Source: Pseudomonas sp. 30_B
GTDB lineage: Bacteria; Pseudomonadota; Gammaproteobacteria; Pseudomonadales; Pseudomonadaceae
DNA length: 64,000 nucleotides
Direction: 5' to 3'
Assembly (NCBI RefSeq): GCF_017491605.1
Contig: NZ_JAFGYY010000019.1
Location: forward strand, 1-64,000
Under the pieces are notes generated by a model. It was not told the DNA's origin. It did not search any database and saw only the letters and a program-made list of their open reading frames with translations. Below, one piece after another: positions 18,641-27,997 of this stretch. How positions within the stretch are numbered: position 1 is the stretch's first letter; the number at the start of each line of letters is the position of its first letter. The position numbers were made by a program, and so were the translations under genes.

Positions 18641-19440
18641 GGCAATACCTCCATCATCGCCGGGTCGGTCAAAGGCAGCATCCAGCGTGCCTGTCCTGGT
18701 TTGATTGCACCGCGCTCGGACCGGTCGATCACCCAGCCGCGCGCTTCCACTTGTCGACCACGCAGGTCACGCAGGGTTGCGTTGTCGAAATGCTTCAGCA
18801 GGCGCGGATCGATACGCAGCACCAACGGGCCATCCAGATCGATCCACAGTCCACCGCCGTTACGTTGTACCTGATCGACACGACCGCGAACCACGGCAAA
18901 GCCGCTTTCGTGAAGTTGCTCCGCCGATTGAACCGGCGCGTGCTCCCACAGCCCCAGCCCGGCGCTGCGCGCCTCGCGCTCGGCGGCCTGCTGGCAGGCG
19001 GTGAGATCGGTATTGGGCGCGATAGCTACAAGGTAGCCCAGGCCTTCGGCGAGCAGACGGGATTCGAGGTTGTTGCCCTGGGAATCGTAGGCATAGGCCA
19101 GGGTGCGGCCGTACTTGTCCTTGCCCTGGCGGCCAGTGACCAGGCCGACTTCGCCGTCATTGGCCGCCACCAGCGCCTGCAAGCGGCGCTGCGCGGCGAC
19201 GGCGAAGGGCTCTTCCGGGCGGCCGCGATGGGCCAGCTCCGGGGCGTTCACGCCGATGAGGCGCACGCTGCGGCCATCGGCGAGTTTCAGGGTGTCGCCG
19301 TCCACCACCCGCGCCACGCGCACCGTTTCAGGCGATCCAGGCTTCGGGCAGGCAGCGGCCGACGCGTCCGCCATAAAGCAGACGGCCATAAAAAAGGCGC
19401 CCACGAGGGACGCCTTTTTCGAGATACCGTGAAAAACCAT
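18637..19440 (-). CDS. Secreted thermonuclease-like (SNase) protein
   Basis: 267 aa from the ATG at 19440, giving a signal peptide KKASLVGAFFMAVCFMADASA. A SNase/OB-fold domain follows with VDGDTLKLADG, VRLIGVNAPEL (catalytic Arg region), DKYGRTLAY and LLAEGLGYL. The C-terminal ~90 residues form a second OB-like region (GRVDQVQRNGGGLWIDLDG). The signal-peptide codons coincide with the rpmE terminator (19391-19419). If that RNA hairpin forms, most rpmE transcripts stop inside this gene's start. An ATG at 19389 (MAVCFMADASA) is an alternative start just past the hairpin but makes a shorter, weaker signal. It overlaps the M48 gene by ATGA. Confidence 0.8.
   Translation of the reverse strand: MVFHGISKKASLVGAFFMAVCFMADASAAACPKPGSPETVRVARVVDGDTLKLADGRSVRLIGVNAPELAHRGRPEEPFAVAAQRRLQALVAANDGEVGLVTGRQGKDKYGRTLAYAYDSQGNNLESRLLAEGLGYLVAIAPNTDLTACQQAAEREARSAGLGLWEHAPVQSAEQLHESGFAVVRGRVDQVQRNGGGLWIDLDGPLVLRIDPRLLKHFDNATLRDLRGRQVEARGWVIDRSERGAIKPGQARWMLPLTDPAMMEVLP
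19391..19419 (-). terminator. Rho-independent terminator of rpmE inside the nuclease 5' coding region
   Basis: On the minus strand AAAAAGGCG and CGCCTTTTT arms pair around a ~11-base loop and end in a T-run (CGCCTTTTTTAT). It lies about 50 bases after the rpmE stop and overlaps codons ~7-17 of the downstream nuclease. Confidence 0.75.
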
Positions 19441-19465
19441 CGAGGGCCTTTCCCGGAAATCGATC

Positions 19466-19681
19466 TTACTTCTTGCCACCGAACATGGCGAAACGCTGGT
19501 TGAAGCGATCGATACGGCCGCCGGTGTCGACGACTTTCTGCTTGCCGGTGTAGAACGGGTGGCACTCGGAGCAGACGTCCAGGTGGATGCTCTTGCACAG
19601 GGTCGAACGGGTCTTGATCACGTTGCCGCAGCTGCAGGTAGCTTCGATTTCTTCGTAAGCGGGATGGATTTCCGGTTTCAT
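19466..19681 (-). CDS. rpmE: 50S ribosomal protein L31, zinc-binding form
   Basis: 71 aa large-subunit protein at the intersubunit bridge. The start at 19681 has GAGAGAAG upstream. The four-cysteine set of the zinc-binding (C+) paralogue is present: CSCG near residues 16-18 and CSECHPF near 37-40, followed by TGKQKVVDTGGRIDRFNQRF. The C+ form is the one normally replaced by a C-minus paralogue under zinc starvation in bacteria that have both. It is divergent from priA. A probable promoter lies at 19797-19824. Confidence 0.97.
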   Translation of the reverse strand: MKPEIHPAYEEIEATCSCGNVIKTRSTLCKSIHLDVCSECHPFYTGKQKVVDTGGRIDRFNQRFAMFGGKK

Positions 19682-19796
19682 GATGTCTTCTCTCTGGTTG
19701 GTGTGCCGCCACCCAGTCTCTGTCAGAAGCCGAGCCACGGTCATCGAGGACCGCAGGCGGGATCTTTACCGGGCACCGCACAAATTAAGGGCGTGG

Positions 19797-19824
19797 ATCA
19801 TACCAGAGCTGTTTTTCCACGCAA
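19797..19824 (-). promoter_or_regulatory. Candidate rpmE promoter
   Basis: Minus strand TTGCGT (19824-19819), a 16-bp spacer and TATGAT (19802-19797). This would give a leader of about 110 nt before the rpmE ATG. Confidence 0.5.
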
Positions 19825-19891
19825 GTCAAGCCTCGACCGATGGTCGCCGGGTGCTAAGATCGCCGCTCCCCGCCACCCGGAATCGCACCGC

Positions 19892-22111
<2,220 letters not shown>

Positions 22112-22314
22112 CGGGCAATCCCGTCAGGCAAAACCGCCTGGGGTTGCGCATCCGTCCTACATTGACTTCCATCAGCCGCGACGGATGGCACAGCGGCGAG
22201 ACTGAACAAGGAGCGCTCCGCGGTTGGCAAGCCATGCCCGGCCACGGATAATGCGCGGTTCTGAGCCCGATAACCGGTCGCGCGCGCCGGATGCACGCGA
22301 GCACGGAGAAAACC

Positions 22315-24054
22315 ATGAAAGACACGATTCGCCACCTGATCCAGCAAGCCCTTGTCAGCCTCACCGAAGACGGCACCCTGCCGGCCGGCCTGACGCCCGA
22401 CATCCAGGTGGAGAACACCAAGGACCGAACCCACGGGGACTTCGCCAGCAACATCGCCATGATGCTGGCCAAGCCCGCCGGCATGAAGCCGCGCGACCTC
22501 GCCACCCAGCTGGTCGCAGCGCTGCCGCAGAGCCCGGAAGTGGCCAAGGTCGAGATCGCCGGCCCCGGCTTCCTGAACTTCTTCCAGGACCAGGCCTGGC
22601 TTGCCGCCAGCCTCGACAAGGCCCTGGCCGACGGCCACATCGGCGTGCGCAAGGCCGGTGCCGCGCAGCGCGTGGTGGTGGACCTGTCCTCGCCGAACCT
22701 GGCGAAGGAGATGCACGTCGGCCACCTGCGCTCGACCATCATCGGCGACGCCGTCAGCCGCGTGCTGGAATTCCTCGGCGACACCGTGATCCGCCAGAAC
22801 CACGTGGGCGACTGGGGCACCCAGTTCGGCATGCTGCTGGCCTACCTGGAAGAACAACCGGTGGATGCCCAGGCCGAACTGCACGACCTGGAAGTCTTCT
22901 ACCGCGCCGCCAAGAAGCGCTTCGACGAGTCCCCCGAGTTCGCCGACCGCGCCCGTGAGCTGGTGGTGAAGCTGCAGGCCGGCGATCCCAAGTGCCTGGC
23001 CCTGTGGACCCGCTTCAACGACATCTCCCTGTCGCACTGCCAGAAGGTCTATGACCTGCTGGGCGTGAAACTGACCATGGCCGACGTGAAGGGCGAAAGC
23101 GCCTACAACGACGACCTCGCCCAGGTGGTGGCCGACCTCACCGCCAAGGGCCTGCTGGTCGAGAGCGACGGCGCCCTGTGCGTGTTCCTCGACGAATTCA
23201 AGAACGCCGAAGGCGAGCCGCTGCCGGTGATCGTGCAGAAGGCCGGCGGCGGCTACCTCTACGCCACCACCGACCTTGCTGCCATGCGCTACCGGCACAA
23301 GGTGCTGCACGCCGACCGCGTGCTGTACTTCGTCGACCAGCGCCAGGCCCTGCACTTCCAGCAGGTCTTCGAAGTAGCCCGCCGCGCCGGTTTCGTCCCG
23401 GCCAGCATGGAGCTGGAGCACATGGGCTTCGGCACCATGAACGGCGCCGACGGCAAGCCGTTCAAGACCCGCGACGGCGGCACCGTGAAGCTGATCGACC
23501 TGCTGATCGAGGCCGAGGAGCGCGCCTACACCCTGGTGAAGGGCAAGAACCCCGACTTCAGCGAGCAGGACCTGCGCCAGATCGCCCACGCCGTCGGCAT
23601 CGGCGCGGTGAAGTACGCCGATCTGTCCAAGCACCGCACCAGCGACTACAGCTTCAACTTCGACCTGATGCTGAGCTTCGAGGGCAACACCGCGCCGTAC
23701 CTACTGTATGCGTACACCCGCGTGGCGAGCATCTTCCGCAAGCTGGGCAAGGGCTATGACGAAGTGGGCGGCAAGATCGTCCTTGAGCAGCCCCAGGAAA
23801 TCGCCCTGGCCGCACAGCTGGCGCAGTTCGCCGACCTGCTCAACAACGTCGCCGTGAAGGGTGTCCCGCACATCCTCTGCGCCTACCTGTACGAACTGGC
23901 GGGCCTGTTCTCCAGCTTCTACGAACACTGCCCGATCCTCGCAGCCGAAGACCCGGCGCAACAGGAAAGCCGCCTGCGCCTCGCCGCGCTGACCGGCCGC
24001 ACCCTCAAGCAGGGCCTGGAGCTGCTGGGCCTGGAAACCCTGGAGCGCATGTAA
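22315..24054 (+). CDS. argS: Arginyl-tRNA synthetase
   Basis: 579 aa class I synthetase charging tRNA-Arg. The ATG at 22315 is preceded by GGAG at 6 bases, better than the upstream in-frame ATG at 22291. The N-terminal Add1 tRNA-binding domain includes KDRTHGDFASNIAMML. HIGH is HVGH (~134-137) in SSPNLAKEMHVGHLRSTIIGD. The second signature appears as KTRDGGTVKL rather than KMSKS, as is common in ArgRS. The anticodon-binding domain has TAPYLLYAYTRVASIFRK. It is 6 bases from the SPOR gene, which is therefore probably co-transcribed. Confidence 0.96.
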   Translation: MKDTIRHLIQQALVSLTEDGTLPAGLTPDIQVENTKDRTHGDFASNIAMMLAKPAGMKPRDLATQLVAALPQSPEVAKVEIAGPGFLNFFQDQAWLAASLDKALADGHIGVRKAGAAQRVVVDLSSPNLAKEMHVGHLRSTIIGDAVSRVLEFLGDTVIRQNHVGDWGTQFGMLLAYLEEQPVDAQAELHDLEVFYRAAKKRFDESPEFADRARELVVKLQAGDPKCLALWTRFNDISLSHCQKVYDLLGVKLTMADVKGESAYNDDLAQVVADLTAKGLLVESDGALCVFLDEFKNAEGEPLPVIVQKAGGGYLYATTDLAAMRYRHKVLHADRVLYFVDQRQALHFQQVFEVARRAGFVPASMELEHMGFGTMNGADGKPFKTRDGGTVKLIDLLIEAEERAYTLVKGKNPDFSEQDLRQIAHAVGIGAVKYADLSKHRTSDYSFNFDLMLSFEGNTAPYLLYAYTRVASIFRKLGKGYDEVGGKIVLEQPQEIALAAQLAQFADLLNNVAVKGVPHILCAYLYELAGLFSSFYEHCPILAAEDPAQQESRLRLAALTGRTLKQGLELLGLETLERM

Positions 24055-24060
24055 GTACCC

Positions 24061-24906
24061 ATGGCGAAGAAGAAACCCGCTCCCAAGCGCGGCGCCAGCC
24101 GCTACCAGGCCCCGGCCAAGAAGAGTTCGGTCCCCGGCTGGGTCTGGCTGGTCGCCGGCCTGGCCATCGGCGGCTTCATCATGTTCCTGATGAAGCTGGA
24201 GCCGGGTCGCAACGACGTCAAACGCGAGAAGCCGGAGACGCCCAAGGCCGTGGTCGGCTCCAACAAGCCCTCCGGCACCGTGCAGTCGCAACAGGCCAAC
24301 GCCCCGACCGGGGTGAAGCCCAAGTACGACTTCTACACCCTGCTGCCGGGTTCCGAAGTCGCCGTGCCGCCGGAAGCCGTGCCGCCGCCGGCCAAGCCTG
24401 CGCAACCGCAGCAGCCGCCGACCGTGGTCGCGACCAAGGAAGAAGCCGCGAAGATCGACACCCAGCGCGCGCTGACCGCCCTGAGCGGGCAGAACCCGCC
24501 GCCGCCCGCGGTGGTCAAGCCGGTTACCGCTCCGGCCACTCCGACGACCGCTGCCGCCGCCAACCAGGTGGCAACGGCGCAGAAGCAGGCGCTGCCGCAA
24601 ACCCCGTCGACCCCGGCAACCGCCACCGCACCGGCCAAGCCCACGCCGCCGCCGGCCGTGGCCGCCACCCAGTACTACCTGCAGGCCGGCTCGTTCCGTA
24701 AGCAGTCCGACGCCGACCATCTGCGCGCGCAGATCATCATGATGGGCCAGAACGCCCGCGTGGAATCGGGCACCGTGCGCGACGAAACCTGGTACCGGGT
24801 AATGGTCGGCCCCTACGGCGACCGCACCAAGGCCTCGGCCGCGCAGAAACAGCTGGCCGGCAACGGCTTCAGCAATCTGCTGTTACAGCAACGCCAGACC
24901 CGCTGA
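24061..24906 (+). CDS. SPOR-domain inner-membrane protein (FtsN-like)
   Basis: 281 aa. A basic cytoplasmic N-terminus (AKKKPAPKRGASRYQAPAKK), a single TM helix (~23-45), a long Pro/Ala/Lys-rich periplasmic linker, and a C-terminal SPOR domain (~200-278: YYLQAGSFRKQSDAD, RVMVGPYGDRTKA). SPOR domains bind denuded septal glycan, so a role in cell division is expected. The position after argS matches the FtsN-like gene in other Pseudomonas. It lacks obvious FtsA-interacting or essential-domain motifs that I could verify, so I keep the family name rather than ftsN. Confidence 0.85.
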   Translation: MAKKKPAPKRGASRYQAPAKKSSVPGWVWLVAGLAIGGFIMFLMKLEPGRNDVKREKPETPKAVVGSNKPSGTVQSQQANAPTGVKPKYDFYTLLPGSEVAVPPEAVPPPAKPAQPQQPPTVVATKEEAAKIDTQRALTALSGQNPPPPAVVKPVTAPATPTTAAAANQVATAQKQALPQTPSTPATATAPAKPTPPPAVAATQYYLQAGSFRKQSDADHLRAQIIMMGQNARVESGTVRDETWYRVMVGPYGDRTKASAAQKQLAGNGFSNLLLQQRQTR

Positions 24907-24933
24907 TAGCCTCGTCATTCGGGCCCTGCGCCG

Positions 24934-24974
24934 ACAGGCGGTGTACGAAAAGCACGTACACCGTCCGGCGCAGG
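24934..24974. repeat. Two-step hairpin before the hslV promoter
   Basis: CCTGCGCCG pairs with CGGCGCAGG and, inside it, CGGTGTAC pairs with GTACACCG around a GAAAAGCAC-type loop. It lies right after the SPOR gene and just before the sigma-32 motif, so it may end the argS-SPOR transcript, though no T-run follows. Confidence 0.65.
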
Positions 24975-24975
24975 A

Positions 24976-25004
24976 CTTGAACCCCGCCTTCGTAGTCCCC
25001 ATCT
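24976..25004 (+). promoter_or_regulatory. Heat-shock (sigma-32/RpoH) promoter of hslVU
   Basis: CTTGAA (24976-24981), a 15-bp spacer, then CCCCATCT (24997-25004). This agrees closely with the RpoH consensus CTTGAA-N13-15-CCCCATNT and sits 45 bases before the hslV start, as expected for a heat-shock protease operon. Confidence 0.85.
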
Positions 25005-25049
25005 GACTCTGCATTCGGGCACATCGCCCCGCAGTGTGGAGTAAGACCC

Positions 25050-25586
25050 TTGACCACCATCGTATCTGTCCGCCGTAACGGCAAAGTCGTCATGGGCGGC
25101 GACGGCCAGGTTTCCCTGGGCAACACCGTGATGAAAGGCAACGCGAAGAAAGTCCGTCGCCTGTACCACGGTGAAGTGCTGGCCGGCTTCGCCGGCGCCA
25201 CCGCCGATGCCTTCACCCTCTTCGAACGCTTCGAGCAGCAGCTGGAAAAACACCAGGGCCACCTGGTGCGCGCCGCCGTCGAACTGGCCAAGGACTGGCG
25301 CACCGACCGTTCCCTGAGCCGCCTGGAAGCCATGCTCGCCGTGGCCAACAAGGACGCCTCCCTGATCATCACCGGCAACGGCGACGTGGTCGAACCCGAG
25401 CATGGCCTGATCGCCATGGGTTCGGGCGGCGGCTTCGCCCAGGCGGCGGCCCTGGCCCTGCTGCAGAAAGGCACCGATGACATGAGCGCCCGCGAGATCG
25501 CCGAGACCGCACTGAATATCGCCGGCTCCATCTGCGTGTTCACCAACCAGAACCTGACCATCGAGGAGCTCGACAGCGCCATCTGA
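25050..25586 (+). CDS. hslV: HslV peptidase subunit of the HslVU protease
   Basis: 178 aa N-terminal nucleophile hydrolase that forms a double hexamer capped by HslU. It starts with TTG at 25050 (GGAG 8 bases upstream). The Met is removed to expose Thr in TTIVSVRRNGKVVMGGDGQVS, the catalytic N-terminal threonine. Conserved GGGFAQAAALALL and the C-terminal SICVFTNQNLTIEEL are present. The rare TTG start may hold HslV output down relative to HslU. It is transcribed from the sigma-32 promoter at 24976-25004, with hslU 29 bases downstream. Confidence 0.97.
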   Translation: MTTIVSVRRNGKVVMGGDGQVSLGNTVMKGNAKKVRRLYHGEVLAGFAGATADAFTLFERFEQQLEKHQGHLVRAAVELAKDWRTDRSLSRLEAMLAVANKDASLIITGNGDVVEPEHGLIAMGSGGGFAQAAALALLQKGTDDMSAREIAETALNIAGSICVFTNQNLTIEELDSAI

Positions 25587-25615
25587 GGCGTTGTCGTTCC
25601 GGAGTAACGCATCAA

Positions 25616-26956
25616 ATGTCCATGACTCCCCGCGAGATCGTCCACGAGCTCAACCGTCACATCATCGGCCAGGAAGACGCCAAGCGCGCCGTGGCCATCG
25701 CCCTGCGCAACCGCTGGCGGCGCATGCAGCTGCCGGCCGAGCTGCGCGCCGAGGTGACGCCGAAGAACATCCTGATGATCGGTCCGACCGGCGTCGGCAA
25801 GACCGAGATCGCCCGCCGCCTGGCCAAGCTGGCCAATGCGCCCTTCCTCAAGGTGGAAGCGACCAAGTTCACCGAAGTCGGCTACGTCGGCCGTGACGTC
25901 GAGTCGATCATCCGCGACCTCGCTGACGCCGCCATCAAGATGCTCCGCGAGCAGGAAGTGCAGAAGGTGAAGTACCGCGCCGAAGATGCCGCCGAAGAGC
26001 GCATCCTCGACGCCCTGCTGCCGCCGGCACGCACCGGCGGGTTCGGCGACGAGCCGCCGCGCGAGGACTCCAACACCCGCCAGCTGTTCCGCAAGCGCCT
26101 GCGTGAAGGCCAGCTGGACGACAAGGAAATCGACATCGAGGTCGCCGACATCCCGGCGGGCGTGGAAATCATGGCCCCGCCCGGCATGGAAGAGATGACC
26201 AACCAGCTGCAGAACCTGTTCTCCAACATGGGCAAGGGCAAGCGCAAGACCCGCAAGCTGAAGGTCGCCGAGGCCATGAAGCTGATCCGCGACGAGGAAG
26301 CGCAGCGCCTGGTCAACGAAGAAGACCTCAAGGCCCGCGCCCTGGAAGCAGTGGAGCAGAACGGCATCGTCTTCATCGACGAGATCGACAAGATCGCCAA
26401 GCGCGGCAACGTGGGCGGCGCCGACGTCTCCCGCGAGGGCGTGCAGCGCGACCTGCTGCCGCTGATCGAGGGCTGCACGGTGAACACCAAGCTGGGCATG
26501 GTGAAGACCGACCACATCCTGTTCATCGCCTCGGGCGCGTTCCACCTGTCCAAGCCGAGCGACCTGGTGCCGGAACTGCAGGGCCGCCTGCCGATCCGCG
26601 TCGAGCTGAAGGCCCTGACCCCGAGCGACTTCGAGCGCATCCTCCAGGAGCCGCACGCCTCGCTGACCGAGCAGTACACCGCGCTGCTCAACACCGAGGG
26701 CCTGGGCATCGAGTTCGCCGCCGATGGCATCAAGCGCCTGGCGGAGATCGCCTACCAGGTCAACGAGAAGACCGAGAACATCGGTGCCCGTCGCCTGCAC
26801 ACCCTGCTCGAACGCCTGCTGGAAGAAGTGTCCTTCGACGCCGCCGACCTGGCCAGCGAGCACAGCGACAAGCCGATCGTGATCGACGCGGCCTACGTCA
26901 ACGGCCACCTGGGCGAACTGGCCCAGGACGAAGACCTGTCCCGCTACATCCTGTAA
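25616..26956 (+). CDS. hslU: HslU ATPase subunit of the HslVU protease
   Basis: 446 aa AAA+ unfoldase. Walker A is GPTGVGKT (~56-63), Walker B is VFIDEIDKIAK (~253-263) and the pore GYVGRD motif is at ~90-95. The I-domain insertion spans ~110-240 (EDAAEERILDALL and onward). The C-terminal tail SRYIL docks into HslV. The start is the first ATG after the hslV gap (MSMTPREIVHELNRHIIGQ); the second ATG at 25622 is an alternative. A terminator follows at 26976-27005. Confidence 0.97.
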   Translation: MSMTPREIVHELNRHIIGQEDAKRAVAIALRNRWRRMQLPAELRAEVTPKNILMIGPTGVGKTEIARRLAKLANAPFLKVEATKFTEVGYVGRDVESIIRDLADAAIKMLREQEVQKVKYRAEDAAEERILDALLPPARTGGFGDEPPREDSNTRQLFRKRLREGQLDDKEIDIEVADIPAGVEIMAPPGMEEMTNQLQNLFSNMGKGKRKTRKLKVAEAMKLIRDEEAQRLVNEEDLKARALEAVEQNGIVFIDEIDKIAKRGNVGGADVSREGVQRDLLPLIEGCTVNTKLGMVKTDHILFIASGAFHLSKPSDLVPELQGRLPIRVELKALTPSDFERILQEPHASLTEQYTALLNTEGLGIEFAADGIKRLAEIAYQVNEKTENIGARRLHTLLERLLEEVSFDAADLASEHSDKPIVIDAAYVNGHLGELAQDEDLSRYIL

Positions 26957-26975
26957 GCGATCCCTATCGCTGCGA

Positions 26976-27005
26976 CGGGGCGCCTCAGGGCGCCCCGCTC
27001 TTTTT
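26976..27005 (+). terminator. Rho-independent terminator of hslVU
   Basis: GGGGCGCC-TCAG-GGCGCCCC, an 8-bp stem followed by GCTCTTTTTCC, 20 bases after the hslU stop. Confidence 0.88.
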
Positions 27006-27048
27006 CCGCCGGCGCTACAATGCCGGAATCCCCGTTCAGGAGCCGCCC

Positions 27049-27420
27049 ATGCGCATCCCTTCCGCCATCAAGCTGCACAAGGCCTCGAAGAAACTTTCGC
27101 TGACCTACGGGGAGCAGTCCTACGACCTCTCCGCCGAGTTCCTGCGTGTGCATTCCCCTTCGGCGGAAGTGCAGGGCCACGGCAATCCGGTGCTGCAATA
27201 CGGCAAGCTGAATGTCGGCCTGTCCGGGCTGGAACCGGCCGGACAGTACGCACTGAAACTGACCTTCGACGACGGCCACGACAGCGGGCTGTTCACCTGG
27301 GACTACCTGTACGAGCTGTGCATCCGCCAGGACGAAATGTGGGCGGATTACCTGGCGCAACTGGAGAAGGCCGGCAAGTCGCGGGATCCGTCGGAGTCCG
27401 TGGTCAAGCTGATGCTCTGA
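27049..27420 (+). CDS. DUF971 domain protein
   Basis: 123 aa, matching the small DUF971 family (the N-terminal module of gamma-butyrobetaine hydroxylase-like proteins, also fused to Mrp/ApbC-type proteins elsewhere). Seen: IPSAIKLHKASKKLSLTYG, FLRVHSPSAEVQGHG, and DGHDSGLFTWDYLYELC near residues 70-90, the last being the family hallmark. No metal-binding cysteine set is present apart from a single Cys. Its location between hslU and phaC1 is conserved in Pseudomonas. The function is unknown, with an Fe-S or substrate-binding role sometimes proposed. Confidence 0.82.
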   Translation: MRIPSAIKLHKASKKLSLTYGEQSYDLSAEFLRVHSPSAEVQGHGNPVLQYGKLNVGLSGLEPAGQYALKLTFDDGHDSGLFTWDYLYELCIRQDEMWADYLAQLEKAGKSRDPSESVVKLML

Positions 27421-27453
27421 CAACTATCCCTGTGGAAGCGCCCCTCGGGCGCA

Positions 27454-27524
27454 ATCGCGGACAAAGTCCGCTCCTACAGATCGGCTCCCGCGCGACTCCC
27501 GTAGGAGCGGACTCCGTCCGCGAT
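27454..27524. repeat. REPIN variant (GTAGGAGCGGACTCCGTCCG type)
   Basis: ATCGCGGACAAAGTCCGCTC with TAC and the mirrored GTAGGAGCGGACTCCGTCCG then CGAT flank ~20 bases. This is the second REP class seen in the window (also at 46289-46315). Confidence 0.85.
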
Positions 27525-27997
27525 GCTCTTGCTCTTCGTCACCGTGACGCGCATCGCTTCGCTCCACGCCATCCTACGGCCCCGCCCAACCCTCTAGAAC
27601 TAATTCGAAACTCACTTCCACTACGCCCCTCCGCACAAACCTTCGTCGGGCAATCGCCTTGGGGCACGCCATTTGCAACATTCGCCGTGCAGACTGGTTC
27701 TTGCGTGGTAACTGTGGACGAGTTCGGAAGATCCCCCCTCTCTAGAGCGCGTTTTCTAACTTTTCCCGACATACTCCTCGGAGAAGGCCCACGCTGCACC
27801 AGCTTGCGCGGTGAAGGAAACTCGGGTAACCAAGACAGTGCAATGCACCGCACTTGAGGTTCCTGACTTCCAGTGACGCCGCCAAGTGATGAACCGCGTG
27901 GAGTGTTCTCCACGTTCCGCCAACCCGAGCAGTACTTGGCCGCGTCACTCCAGATGAGCCTCGCCAGTATTCGTCTCAGGACAATGGAGCGTCGCCG
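27525..27997 (+). promoter_or_regulatory. phaC1 upstream control region
   Basis: 473 gene-free bases. It contains the sigma-54 motif at 27662-27677, a small hairpin CGTGGAG-TGTT-CTCCACG at 27897-27914 in the putative leader, and the phaC1 ribosome-binding site GGAG about 9 bases before ATG. From a -12 box at ~27676 the leader would be about 310 nt. No ORF with plausible coding character lies here. Confidence 0.6.
27662..27677 (+). promoter_or_regulatory. Sigma-54 (RpoN) promoter motif for phaC1
   Basis: GGGCACGCCATTTGCA matches TGGCACG-N4-TTGCA at all but the first base, with the GG and GC doublets at the required spacing. A -24/-12 promoter upstream of phaC1 is, as I recall, reported for P. 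aeruginosa, which supports nitrogen-linked control of PHA synthesis. Confidence 0.7.

Noticed and set aside
22291..22314. Upstream argS start at 22291
   Set aside because: The ATG at 22315 has a well-spaced GGAG and matches the conserved MKDTIRHLIQQAL N-terminus.
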